Of a stretch of 64,000 nucleotides of DNA, positions 54,387-63,344 are shown piece after piece. Source of the stretch: Sphingomonadaceae bacterium (GTDB taxonomy: Bacteria > Pseudomonadota > Alphaproteobacteria > Sphingomonadales > Sphingomonadaceae); NCBI GenBank assembly GCA_021300355.1, contig JAJTEF010000006.1, forward strand, positions 22,024 to 86,023. Direction: 5' to 3'. Under the pieces are notes generated by a model, which worked only from the letters and a program-made list of their open reading frames with translations, had not been told where the DNA came from and searched no databases. Each line of letters begins with the position of its first letter. The first letter of the stretch is position 1. A program made the position numbers and the translations under genes.

Positions 54387-55636
54387 CCCACCACAGTGCT
54401 TTCAGTCTCTTCGCCAAAGCGCTTGGCGGACATAAGGATTGGCCCGAGCAATGGCCCGATGCTGCGCCAAAACCGGCTTATGATGCCATCATTGTCGGCG
54501 GCGGCGGGCATGGGTTGGGCGCCGCATATTATCTCGCCAAAAAATATGGGATTACCAACGTCGCCGTACTTGAAAAGGGCTGGATCGGCGGCGGCAATAC
54601 CGGGCGCAACACAACGATTATCCGGTCAAATTATCTCTATGACGAAAGCGCGCATCTTTATGATCATGCGGTGAAGCTGTGGGATGGTTTGAGCCAGGAA
54701 CTGAACTACAACGTCATGTATTCGAAACGCGGCGTCATGATGCTCGCGCACAATGTGCATGATGTGCAGAGCCTGCAACGGCATATCAATGCGAACCGGC
54801 TGAACGGTGTCGACAATGAATGGCTGACGCCGCAGCAGGCCAAAGATTATTGCCCGCCCTTGAACATTTCGCCAGATGCGCGGCATCCGGTTCTGGGGGC
54901 AGCGTTGCAACGGCGCGGCGGCACGGCACGGCATGATTCGGTGGCGTGGGGCTATGCGCGGGCCGCGGCGGCTTTGGGTGTTGATATCATCCAGAATTGC
55001 GCGGTAACGGCTATCCGGCGCGGTGCCGATGGTGCGGTTGAAGGCGTTGAAACCACCCGTGGGCCTATCGCGACAAAGCGTATTGGCGTGTCGGCGGCGG
55101 GCAATACGTCTGTCGTTATGCAGATGGCCGGTCTGGACTTTCCCTTGGAAAGCTACCCCTTGCAGGCGCTGGTTTCAGAGCCCGTCAAACCGACTTTTCC
55201 GTGCGTCGTCATGTCGAACACCGTCCATGCCTATATGAGCCAGTCGGACAAAGGCGAACTGGTCATTGGTGCAGGCACCGACCAATATGTCAGCTACTCG
55301 CAGCGCGGGGCGCTCCACATTATCGAACATACACTTGCCGCAATCTGTGAGATTTTTCCGATTTACAGGCGGATGCGGATGTTGCGCACGTGGGGCGGGA
55401 TTGTCGACGTGACGCCTGACCGTTCACCGATATTGGGCAAGACCCCGGTCAAGGGGCTGTATGTCAATTGCGGCTGGGGCACTGGCGGCTTTAAGGCAAC
55501 GCCCGGGGCCGGCGATTTGCTCGCCTACACCATGGCGAAGGACGAGCCGCATCGTATCAACGCGCCCTTCAATCTCGACCGCTTCCGCAATGGACGGTTG
55601 ATTGACGAGGCAGCAGCAGCGGCGGTGGCACACTAA
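54383..55636 (+). CDS. soxB: sarcosine oxidase beta subunit
   Basis: A 417-residue flavoprotein subunit: FAD motif IIVGGGGHGLGAAYYLAKK, GWIGGGNTGRNTTIIRSNYLYDESAH containing the flavin-contacting region, and the C-terminal GWGTGGFKATPGAGDLLAY. Heterotetrameric sarcosine oxidase converts sarcosine to glycine, H2O2 and 5,10-methylene-tetrahydrofolate. It overlaps the preceding gene by four bases and soxD by one base (TAATG). Confidence 0.95.
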   Translation: MTHHSAFSLFAKALGGHKDWPEQWPDAAPKPAYDAIIVGGGGHGLGAAYYLAKKYGITNVAVLEKGWIGGGNTGRNTTIIRSNYLYDESAHLYDHAVKLWDGLSQELNYNVMYSKRGVMMLAHNVHDVQSLQRHINANRLNGVDNEWLTPQQAKDYCPPLNISPDARHPVLGAALQRRGGTARHDSVAWGYARAAAALGVDIIQNCAVTAIRRGADGAVEGVETTRGPIATKRIGVSAAGNTSVVMQMAGLDFPLESYPLQALVSEPVKPTFPCVVMSNTVHAYMSQSDKGELVIGAGTDQYVSYSQRGALHIIEHTLAAICEIFPIYRRMRMLRTWGGIVDVTPDRSPILGKTPVKGLYVNCGWGTGGFKATPGAGDLLAYTMAKDEPHRINAPFNLDRFRNGRLIDEAAAAAVAH

Positions 55637-55908
55637 TGATCTTAATTCACTGCCCTTATTGTGACGAGAAACGTCCCGAAATCGAATTTGCCAATGCCGG
55701 GCAGGCGCATGTTGCCCGCCCATTGGACCCGTCAAGCCAGAGCGACGAAGAATGGGAAGCCTATCTTTTCATTCGTGCCAATCCGCGTGGGCGGCATCAT
55801 GAACGCTGGCGGCATGTGCACGGGTGCGGTCGCTTTTTCAACGCCGTACGCGACACAGTGACCGACAAATTTGAAACGACTTACAAGGCTGGGGAGCCGC
55901 GGCGATGA
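55636..55908 (+). CDS. soxD: sarcosine oxidase delta subunit
   Basis: A 90-residue zinc-binding subunit: CPYCDEKRPEIEF with two cysteines near the start, then HERWRHVHGCGRFFN with the remaining ligands, all typical. It is wedged between soxB and soxA with overlaps at both ends (TAATG and ATGA), as in other soxBDAG operons. Confidence 0.95.
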   Translation: MILIHCPYCDEKRPEIEFANAGQAHVARPLDPSSQSDEEWEAYLFIRANPRGRHHERWRHVHGCGRFFNAVRDTVTDKFETTYKAGEPRR

Positions 55909-57812
55909 GCGGATATCGTCTCGAAAATGGCGGGCGCGTTGATCGCAGCCTACCGGTGGAATTCCGCTTTGATGGACATTCCTATCAAGGTTTCGCTGGC
56001 GACACTTTGGCTTCGGCCTTGCTTGCTAATGGTGTCAGCCTGTTCGGCCGATCATTTAAATATCACCGCCCGCGCGGTATTATGGCAGCGGGCAGTGAGG
56101 AGCCGAACGCGCTGATCTCGGTGGATCGGGGGGCTGGTCGCTTCACGCCCAATCTGCGTGCAACCGGTGTCGAAATTCATGCAGGGCTCAACGCCTTCAG
56201 TCAAAATCGCTGGCCGTCGCTAAAGCGCGATTTTGGCGCGATAAATGACCGGCTGGGCATGTTTTTCCCGGCTGGCTTTTACAATAAAACCTTCATGTGG
56301 CCGCGCTCTTTTTGGGAAAAGCTGTATGAACCAGCGATCCGCAAGATGGCTGGACTTGGCGATGCGCCGACCCAAGAAGACCCCGACATTTATGCATCCA
56401 CTTATGCCCATTGCGACCTGTTGATCGTTGGCGCGGGACCCGCCGGTATTGATGCCGCATTGGAAGCGATGGGTTCGAACAAGCGGATCATCCTGGTCGA
56501 TGAACAAGATGAACTTGGCGGCGGTGCGCTTGCTGATCCGGCACTATGGCCGTGGCTGGAGCGCAGCCGCAAAGCGCTGATCGATGCGCCCAATGTCACG
56601 ATACTCACCCGCACCACGGCGTTCGGCTATTATCACGACAACTTTATCGGCGCGGTGCAGCGTTTGACCGATCACCTGCCCGACAATTCGGACAGCCCAC
56701 GCGAAAAATTATGGCGCGTCCGGGCCGGTGAAGTGGTCCTTGCGCAAGGTGCGATTGAACGGCCGCTCGTTTTTGACGGCAACGACACGCCGGGCGTTAT
56801 GCTGTCGTCCGCCGCAAAGGTTTTCGCCAATCGCTACGGCGTCGCGGTCGGCAAATCGGTCGCGTTGATGACCGCGCATGACAGCGGCTGGCAAGATGTC
56901 TTCGCCTTAGAAAAAGCGGGTGTCGGTATAAAAGCGATCATCGATGTGCGCACGGAGGTGTCCTCTGCGCTTCTGGACGAGGCCAACCGCCTTGGCATCA
57001 ACGTGCACCTCAACCATAGCGTCACTGGCGTGAATGGCCGGCACCGCGTCACATCCATCCAGATCTGCAATAATGACGATTATGTCGGCGCGCGTATCGA
57101 TTGCGATACGCTGTTGATGGCTGGCGGCTGGACGCCGAGTGTGCATCTATGGTCGCACAGCAAAGGATCGCTTGCATGGCGCGATGACATTGGCGCGTAT
57201 GTTCCCGACCAACCGAACGAAAATGTACGCTGTGTCGGGGCATGTTCAGGCGGTTGGGATTTTGGCAGCGGCGCGATTATTGATGTGTTGCCAACGCCCA
57301 AGGACCAAAGCCGGATAAAGGCCTTTGTCGATTTCCAGAATGATGTCACGGCAAAGGATATCAAGCTGGCGGTGCGTGAGGGCTTTCGCTCTATCGAGCA
57401 TATCAAGCGCTACACAACCAACGGCATGGCGACCGATCAGGGCAAGACATCGAACCTCAATGGCTTGCAGATTGCATCAACAGCACTTGCCAAGCCGGTG
57501 ACCGATATTGGTCTGACAAGCTTTCGTCCGCCATATACGCCGCAGACCTTCGGTGCGTTCGCGGGTCATGCAAAGGGCGCATTGTTCCAACCGACACGGA
57601 CGACCAATATCGACGGTTGGGCCGCCGAAAATGGCGCTGTGTTTGAACTGGTCGCACAGTGGCGGCGCGCGCGTTACTTCCCCAAAACGGGTGAGGACAT
57701 GCACGCGGCAGTAAACCGCGAATGCGTTGCGGTACGGTCGTCAGTCGGGATTTTTGATGCATCGACCTTGGGCAAGATTGAAGTCGTTGGCCCGATGCCG
57801 CCGAATTCCTGA
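55905..57812 (+). CDS. soxA: sarcosine oxidase alpha subunit, N-terminal part (frameshifted gene)
   Basis: First 635 residues of a roughly 950-residue SoxA. It has the N-terminal beta-grasp/Fer2-like segment (FRFDGHSYQGFAGDTLASAL), the NAD-binding site IVGAGPAGIDAALEA and the second FAD/NAD region with GWTPSVHLWSH. It then runs into a stop just after GKIEVVGP, where family members continue D-A-A-E-F-L-N-R-M-Y-T-N. One G missing after 57794 (CCGATGCC versus expected CCGGATGCC) explains it; the next frame begins exactly with that continuation. Confidence 0.88.
   Translation: MSGYRLENGGRVDRSLPVEFRFDGHSYQGFAGDTLASALLANGVSLFGRSFKYHRPRGIMAAGSEEPNALISVDRGAGRFTPNLRATGVEIHAGLNAFSQNRWPSLKRDFGAINDRLGMFFPAGFYNKTFMWPRSFWEKLYEPAIRKMAGLGDAPTQEDPDIYASTYAHCDLLIVGAGPAGIDAALEAMGSNKRIILVDEQDELGGGALADPALWPWLERSRKALIDAPNVTILTRTTAFGYYHDNFIGAVQRLTDHLPDNSDSPREKLWRVRAGEVVLAQGAIERPLVFDGNDTPGVMLSSAAKVFANRYGVAVGKSVALMTAHDSGWQDVFALEKAGVGIKAIIDVRTEVSSALLDEANRLGINVHLNHSVTGVNGRHRVTSIQICNNDDYVGARIDCDTLLMAGGWTPSVHLWSHSKGSLAWRDDIGAYVPDQPNENVRCVGACSGGWDFGSGAIIDVLPTPKDQSRIKAFVDFQNDVTAKDIKLAVREGFRSIEHIKRYTTNGMATDQGKTSNLNGLQIASTALAKPVTDIGLTSFRPPYTPQTFGAFAGHAKGALFQPTRTTNIDGWAAENGAVFELVAQWRRARYFPKTGEDMHAAVNRECVAVRSSVGIFDASTLGKIEVVGPMPPNS
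57795..57796 (+). other. one-base deletion in soxA
   Basis: Restoring one G at 57794/57795 would join 55905-57812 and 57818-58765 into one 953-codon frame, reading P-D-A-A-E-F-L-N-R-M across the junction. The G sits in a short run (CCCG), a common site for slippage or sequencing error. Confidence 0.88.
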
Positions 57813-57817
57813 ACCGC

Positions 57818-58765
57818 ATGTATACCAACCCTTGGAAAGCGCTTGAGCCAGGCCGGTGCCGCTATGGGCTGCTTTTGAAAGAGGATGGCTTTATCACCGA
57901 TGACGGCGTTTCGGCGCGGTTGGCGCCCGACCGGTTCCATCTGACCACCACGACCGGCGGTGCCGCGCGCGTGCTGAATATGATGGAGGATTATCTCCAG
58001 ACCGAATGGCCTGATCTTGACGTTTGGTTGACCAGCACGACCGAGCAATATGCGGTTATTGCGCTGCAAGGTCCAAATGCGCGCAAATTGTTGGAACCAC
58101 TGGTGGAGGGCATTGACCTATCCGCCGACGCTTTGCCGCATATGGCCATTCGCGAAGGCACAATCTGCGGCATTCCAACGCGCCTGTTCCGCGTGAGCTT
58201 CACGGGCGAACTTGGTTTCGAAATCAACGTGCCCACCGCTTATGGCCGCGCTTTGTGGGAACATTTGATGGCAGAGGGTGCGAAATTTGACATCACCCCC
58301 TATGGCACGGAGGCTATGCACGTGCTGCGCGCCGAAAAGGGCTTCATTATCGTCGGACAAGATACCGACGGTACCATAACCCCGTTTGATGCAGGGCTCG
58401 ATTGGGCGGTGGGCAAGAAAAAGCCTGACTTTGTCGGTAAACGGTCAATGGCACGGCCTGACATCGTTGCGCCGGGACGGAAACAATTGGTCGGGCTACT
58501 GACCGATGACCCGAATGTTGTACTGGAAGAAGGTGCGCAGATTGTTGCCGACCCGCGCCAACCAATCCCGATGACGATGATCGGCCATGTGACCTCTTCT
58601 TACTGGAGTGAAACGCTTGGTCGGTCGATCGCTTTTGCCTTAGTGGCAGGTGGGCATGAGATGATGGGCGGCACGCTGCACATCCCGATGCCAGGCAAAA
58701 CGCATGAAGCGAAAGTGAGCGGCATGGTTTTTTATGATGCAGAAGGAGCGCGGCTGCATGTCTGA
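57818..58765 (+). CDS. soxA: sarcosine oxidase alpha subunit, C-terminal part
   Basis: The 315-residue remainder of soxA: the GcvT-like folate-binding region, starting at MYTNPWKALEPGRCRYGLLL and including GELGFEINVPTAYGRALWE, TPYGTEAMHVLRAEKGFIIVG and the C-terminal ALVAGGHEMMGGTLHIP segment. No ribosome-binding site precedes this ATG, which supports a broken single gene over two separate genes. The stop overlaps soxG. Confidence 0.88.
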   Translation: MYTNPWKALEPGRCRYGLLLKEDGFITDDGVSARLAPDRFHLTTTTGGAARVLNMMEDYLQTEWPDLDVWLTSTTEQYAVIALQGPNARKLLEPLVEGIDLSADALPHMAIREGTICGIPTRLFRVSFTGELGFEINVPTAYGRALWEHLMAEGAKFDITPYGTEAMHVLRAEKGFIIVGQDTDGTITPFDAGLDWAVGKKKPDFVGKRSMARPDIVAPGRKQLVGLLTDDPNVVLEEGAQIVADPRQPIPMTMIGHVTSSYWSETLGRSIAFALVAGGHEMMGGTLHIPMPGKTHEAKVSGMVFYDAEGARLHV

Positions 58766-59264
58766 TGCCCTTTTCAGGAACGAACCCGTTTCTTCAACGC
58801 CGTACGTAGCCGATGGTGTCAGCATCAGCCTTGCTGCACCGCTGAAGCGCTATTCGTTGCGGGCGCGTACTGCCGAGGCTCTGGAAACTGTGCTCAACGC
58901 AAAAGTGCCACAGAAAATCGGCGCGACCGGAGGTGGCATTGCGTGCCTTGGTCCGGACGAATGGCTCCTGCGCACGGGAGCGGAGACGGCCATGCCAACC
59001 GGCGCGGGATTGCCAGTTGCCATCACGGATATCAGCGAACGGTCGATCTGCCTTATCGTCGAAGGGCCACGCGCAGCGGAACTGCTGATGACAGGTTGCC
59101 CGCTTGATCTCGACCATTTTGCGGTCGGCCGGGCCACGCGCACAATTTATGAAACGGTCGAAATCATTATCATCCGCGACGGTGAAGATCGTTTCCATGT
59201 TGAGGTGTGGCGCAGTTTTGCCGCATGGCTATGGAGCGCGTTCACGGCGGCTGCCAGCCATTGA
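58758..59264 (+). CDS. soxG: sarcosine oxidase gamma subunit
   Basis: A 168-residue protein with the GcvT-like gamma-subunit fold; LGPDEWLLRTGAE, DISERSICLIVEGPRAAELLMTGCPLDL and FHVEVWRSFAAWLW match the family. The ATG at 58758 overlaps the end of soxA by eight bases. It completes soxBDAG. A longer in-frame start eight codons earlier is less likely. Confidence 0.92.
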   Translation: MSDALFRNEPVSSTPYVADGVSISLAAPLKRYSLRARTAEALETVLNAKVPQKIGATGGGIACLGPDEWLLRTGAETAMPTGAGLPVAITDISERSICLIVEGPRAAELLMTGCPLDLDHFAVGRATRTIYETVEIIIIRDGEDRFHVEVWRSFAAWLWSAFTAAASH

Positions 59265-59293
59265 TGGTCGCTTGAGACCGTAAGGAGAGTTCA

Positions 59294-60877
59294 TTGGCCG
59301 ATTGGGACAAAGCAATAGATCTGGGGAACTATGGCCAATCCAATCGCCATTGGGGTGGAATGCATGTCAACCCCGCTGTCTTTTTCCCGACGGCCATTAT
59401 TGCGTTCGCGGTCATTTTATTCAGCCTGATCGCGCCAAAAGCATCGGCGGACTTGTTTGCAGGCTTGCGGAGTGGTGCGGTTGCCCATTTCGACTGGTTC
59501 TTCATGATGTCGGGCAATCTTCTGCTGATCTTTTGCGTCGTTGTTGCACTGTCACCGCTGGGGAAAATCCGGTTGGGCGGCAAAGGCGCTACGCCTGATT
59601 ATTCGCGTTTATCGTGGTTTGCGATGCTGTTTGGCGCAGGCATGGGCATCGGGCTGGTTTTTTACGGCGTGGGTGAGCCCGTGACCCATTTCACGTCTTC
59701 GATGGCAGGCGGTCCTGCGGCGCCGTTGGGCGGCGCTGTTGGCGACGCACAAGCGGCACGCAGTATCGCGATGGCGGCGACCATCTTTGATTGGGCACTG
59801 CATCCATGGGCCATTTTTGCGGTCACCGGTCTGGCGCTTGCGCTCTTTAGCTTTGATTTCAAAATGCCGCTGTCGATGCGGTCGGCGTTCTACCCCCTGT
59901 TTGGAAAGGCGGTTTGGGGCCGCACCGGCGATGTCATTGAAGTGCTTGCGGTCCTTGCGACGATCTTTGGACTGGCCACGTCGCTTGGGCTTGGGGCGCA
60001 GCAAGCGATGGCGGGGATCGTATATCTTTACGGCATAACGAGCTCGTCACTCACGATCCTGGCGTTGATTGCGGTGATGGCGGGCATTACGTTTCTGTCG
60101 ATCCGGGGCGGCATTGACCGCGGCATCCGCATTTTGAGCGAGGTCAACATGTGGGTTGCCTTTGCCTTGCTGGTGTTTGTCTTAACCACCGGATCCACGC
60201 TTCAACTGATCGGCGATCTTGCCACCAATATCGTCAACTATCTGAAATTTCTGCCGGCATTATCAAATCCGGTTGGCCGCACCGACACCGGATTTTACAA
60301 TGATTGGTCGGTCTATTACTGGGCATGGTGGATCAGCTGGGCCCCATTTGTGGGCATGTTCATGGCGCGCATTTCATTGGGCCGGACGGTGCGTGAATTC
60401 ATTGCCGGTGCCATGATCGCACCCAGCCTGCTTGGTATCTTGTGGCTGACGATTTTTGGGGACGCGAGCATCGCGCAAATCGCTGCCGGCAATGGTGCGG
60501 ACTTGGCCAAAGCATCGCTGGATACGCAGCTATTTGTGCTGCTCGGTACGTTGCCTTGGGCGCAGCTCACCTCATTTGTTGCCATTGGCTTGATCCTGAT
60601 CTTTTTCGTGACGGGCTGGGACTCGGGCACGCTGGTGATTGACACCATGACCGCGGGCGGACGCACCGATACTTTGCTTCGGCAAAAGACCATCTGGCTG
60701 GTCGCGGTGGGCGGTATTGGCGTGGTACTGTTGCTCAGCGGAGGCCTCACATCGCTTCAGGCGGGTGCAATCGCCACAGGCTTGCCCTTGGCTTTGATAT
60801 TGCTGTGTATGTGTCTGGGTACGCTCAGAGGATTGTTGGCGCTGCATCGCAATCCGGACTGCAGCGGCAACACATAA
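59294..60877 (+). CDS. BCCT-family betaine/choline transporter
   Basis: A 527-residue transporter with about twelve membrane helices. BCCT hallmarks are GAGMGIGLVFYGVGEPVTHF and the W-rich segment WWISWAPFVGMFMARISLGR (helix 8). It is a secondary importer of glycine betaine, carnitine or choline; in this operon glycine betaine is the likely cargo. It starts with TTG at 59294, five bases after AAGGAGAG, and is the last gene of the operon, 29 bp after soxG. It lacks long osmosensing tails, consistent with a nutrient-uptake role. Confidence 0.93.
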   Translation: MADWDKAIDLGNYGQSNRHWGGMHVNPAVFFPTAIIAFAVILFSLIAPKASADLFAGLRSGAVAHFDWFFMMSGNLLLIFCVVVALSPLGKIRLGGKGATPDYSRLSWFAMLFGAGMGIGLVFYGVGEPVTHFTSSMAGGPAAPLGGAVGDAQAARSIAMAATIFDWALHPWAIFAVTGLALALFSFDFKMPLSMRSAFYPLFGKAVWGRTGDVIEVLAVLATIFGLATSLGLGAQQAMAGIVYLYGITSSSLTILALIAVMAGITFLSIRGGIDRGIRILSEVNMWVAFALLVFVLTTGSTLQLIGDLATNIVNYLKFLPALSNPVGRTDTGFYNDWSVYYWAWWISWAPFVGMFMARISLGRTVREFIAGAMIAPSLLGILWLTIFGDASIAQIAAGNGADLAKASLDTQLFVLLGTLPWAQLTSFVAIGLILIFFVTGWDSGTLVIDTMTAGGRTDTLLRQKTIWLVAVGGIGVVLLLSGGLTSLQAGAIATGLPLALILLCMCLGTLRGLLALHRNPDCSGNT

Positions 60878-60991
60878 GCGGACCTTTTGCCGCTGCGCCG
60901 ACGTCCAGAAAAGTGATGCAAGCCTGCAACGCCGCTGGCGGATAATCTGGCTATGTCGAAAATGCATAGCACTATTACTGGCGGTCTCGAA

Positions 60992-61026
60992 TAGCCATTA
61001 GCTGAGGTAATATTAGCCATTGGCTA
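60992..61026 (+). promoter_or_regulatory. LysR-type operator upstream of the LysR gene
   Basis: TAGCCATTAGC (60992-61002) and TAGCCATTGGCTA (61014-61026, a perfect 6-1-6 palindrome with a T-N11-A core) have their TAGCCATT starts 22 bp apart. The second overlaps TAATATTAG (61008-61016), shared with the operon promoter region. It fits autoregulation of the LysR gene at 61054. Confidence 0.5.
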
Positions 61027-61053
61027 TACCTGCACGCTTGGGAGGGTTGCTGC

Positions 61054-62043
61054 ATGAAACTGCCACAAGAATTCGATCTGCACGCGCTCGAAGTATTCGT
61101 GATGACCGTCGAACTTGGCGGCATGTCGCAATGCGCATCCCATTTGCAGGTGACACAATCGGCGGTTTCCCAAACCATTGCGAAGCTTGAGGCCGGCATA
61201 GGCGCGTCTTTGTTCGACCGCACGATGCGGCCATTGGGCCTGACGGCTAGCGGCAAGTCGCTCTTTGCGCGCGGACAAAAGCTGATTGCCCACGCCAGAC
61301 TGGCCTATGACGAAGTGCGTGAAGGCGCAAACTTGCCGATATCGAGCATTACCGTCGCGATGTCATTCAGCCTTGCCAACCAACTGACCGCACCGATTTT
61401 GCATAGCCTCGGTGCGCGGGCAGACCGGTGGAATATCCGCTCTGGCATCTCCATGGAGCATCAGGGCGAATTTCTGGCACGCGACATTGATATGCTCGTG
61501 ACCGGTAGCTTCAATCTTGAGCATCGTGACACAGTCGAGCTGCACCCGGTGTTTGAGGAAAGCTTCATTCTTGTTTTTCCCAAAGATTTTCGGGAGCCGC
61601 TGGATCTTGTCGGCTTGCCATCGTCATTGCCCTTCATCCGCTTTTCGCAGCTTACAGGAACGGGGCAGCAGATTGAGCGTCAGATTGTCCGGATGAAGCT
61701 GAAGCTGCCGCAGATGGTTGAAGTCGAATCGTCGCATCAGCAATTGGCATTGGTGGCAGCGGGGATTGGTTGGGCGATTACCACGCCGGTTTGCTTGGCG
61801 GCGGTTCCGGAACTGCTTTCCCAGCTGCGCGCCGAGCCGATGACGAGGGGGCGGTTTTCACGGTCGGTCCAAGTCGTCGCGCGGATCGATGAATTGGGCA
61901 ATATCCCCAGCCTAACGGCGGCTTTGTGCCAGCAGGTGTTGCAGGAAAAAATCTTCCCGCCGCTCATCGAGGAATATCCATGGATGGCACAGCAATTGGC
62001 GTGGCCGTCGGCTTCGGCCGAAACCGCGGAGTTGATAGCATGA
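61054..62043 (+). CDS. LysR-family transcriptional regulator
   Basis: A 329-residue regulator: N-terminal winged helix (ALEVFVMTVELGGMSQCASHLQVTQSAVSQTIAKLE) and a periplasmic-binding-like effector domain. It directly follows the betaine/sarcosine operon and precedes the hydrolase, overlapping it (ATGA). A palindrome upstream shares a 9-mer with the operon promoter, so it may control both. The effector is unknown; a betaine intermediate would be a reasonable guess. Glycine betaine operons are more often controlled by AraC-type GbdR, so a LysR here would be different. Confidence 0.9.
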   Translation: MKLPQEFDLHALEVFVMTVELGGMSQCASHLQVTQSAVSQTIAKLEAGIGASLFDRTMRPLGLTASGKSLFARGQKLIAHARLAYDEVREGANLPISSITVAMSFSLANQLTAPILHSLGARADRWNIRSGISMEHQGEFLARDIDMLVTGSFNLEHRDTVELHPVFEESFILVFPKDFREPLDLVGLPSSLPFIRFSQLTGTGQQIERQIVRMKLKLPQMVEVESSHQQLALVAAGIGWAITTPVCLAAVPELLSQLRAEPMTRGRFSRSVQVVARIDELGNIPSLTAALCQQVLQEKIFPPLIEEYPWMAQQLAWPSASAETAELIA

Positions 62044-63344
62044 TGCGGCGCGTTATCGCTTCGATGCTGATTTTGCTGGGCACCCCTATTTACGCCAGCC
62101 CACCCAGTGTTCCCGGCGCCGATGCGCCGGAGTTTGCTGCGCTGGGAGCCTATGGCGTTGGCTTTCGTTCCGTCACCTTCACGCACCGTGACCAGCCCGA
62201 CGTAGAAAACGCACAAGCGGACCCCAGCAATGTTCGCCTCATCGACCGCAATGTACAGGTGGATATTTGGTACCCCGCCACGGCGCAAAAGGGTGCCAAA
62301 CCCGTCCTATATCGCGGCAGCTTATGGGCAGAGCCACCGCTTCCGCCGGTCGCGTTTACGCAAAAGGGTATCGCGGTTGCGGGCGCGCCAGCCGCAGGCC
62401 GCAAGCACCCGTTGGTCATTATAAGCCATGGCTATAGCAACAACCCGGCGGTTATGACGTGGTTGACCGAGAATCTTGCGTCAAAAGGCTATGTCGTTGC
62501 GGCGATCCATCATCGCGATCCAAACCCTTATGTCGTTGCACCAACCACGCGTGCTGCGCCGAATTTCAACCGGCCGCATGACATTGTATTTGCCGCGGCC
62601 CAGCTCCGCGCCACTTTGGGGGATTTGATTGCCCCGGATAATGTTGCGCTGATCGGCTATTCACAAGGTGGTTATGGGGTGCTCACCGCGGGTGGCGCAA
62701 CGCTTGACCCTGCGGGTCCGAATATGAATGCGGTTGCGGGTGGGTGGCTGAAGAAATTCGCGCGCCGCAGTGCGGATGCTGACGCTATCAAAGTGCCAGG
62801 CGTCAAGGCTGTGGTGGCACTGGCGCCGGCTGGCGGCGCACCGAGCAGCGCATGGGGTGGCGAGGGGCTTGCCGCGCTGACGGCGCCGCTGCTTCTGATA
62901 CACGGCGATAGCGACTTTACTGTTGACTATAAAACGGGGGCGCTCGCCGTCTTTGGTGGCGCCGTAAATGCCGACCGCTATTTGCTGACTTACAAGCAGG
63001 CCGGCCATGCAATCGCGCTCAATCCCGCGCCACCCGAAATGCGCGGTTCGCTGTGGGACATAGACTGGTTCGAAGACCCGATCTGGCGGCAGGACCGGAT
63101 CAATGCCATCAACCTCCACTTTATTTCCGCGTTTCTGGCGGTGCATTTACGGGGCGACGAAAGCAAAAATGCATATCTGAACGTGGCCACCGAAAATTCG
63201 GATGATGGCGTGTGGAATGCGCCCGCCGGAACGCCATGGGGTGCGTATAGCCCGGGCGGTGAAAATGTTACCTTATGGAAGGGTTTCCAGCAACGGCATG
63301 CGCGCGGGATGACGCTTCTTTATGCGCCTAAAGCGTCAGATTGA
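62040..63344 (+). CDS. secreted alpha/beta hydrolase (PAF-acetylhydrolase-like)
   Basis: A 434-residue protein with a signal peptide (cleavage after YAS near residue 19). The fold has the oxyanion VIISHGYSNNP, nucleophile serine in GYSQGGYG, an acid residue in LIHGDSDFTVD and histidine in KQAGHAIAL. It resembles platelet-activating-factor acetylhydrolase-type/dienelactone-hydrolase-like esterases. Substrate unknown. It overlaps the LysR stop (ATGA), so both are co-transcribed; its 3' end overlaps the convergent sox gamma-like gene by 17 bp. Confidence 0.83.
   Translation: MMRRVIASMLILLGTPIYASPPSVPGADAPEFAALGAYGVGFRSVTFTHRDQPDVENAQADPSNVRLIDRNVQVDIWYPATAQKGAKPVLYRGSLWAEPPLPPVAFTQKGIAVAGAPAAGRKHPLVIISHGYSNNPAVMTWLTENLASKGYVVAAIHHRDPNPYVVAPTTRAAPNFNRPHDIVFAAAQLRATLGDLIAPDNVALIGYSQGGYGVLTAGGATLDPAGPNMNAVAGGWLKKFARRSADADAIKVPGVKAVVALAPAGGAPSSAWGGEGLAALTAPLLLIHGDSDFTVDYKTGALAVFGGAVNADRYLLTYKQAGHAIALNPAPPEMRGSLWDIDWFEDPIWRQDRINAINLHFISAFLAVHLRGDESKNAYLNVATENSDDGVWNAPAGTPWGAYSPGGENVTLWKGFQQRHARGMTLLYAPKASD

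Noticed and set aside
57818..58765. Independent aminomethyltransferase (GcvT) gene
   Set aside because: It has no ribosome site, starts exactly where the SoxA frame breaks, and its sequence continues the SoxA family; a frameshift is the simpler reading.
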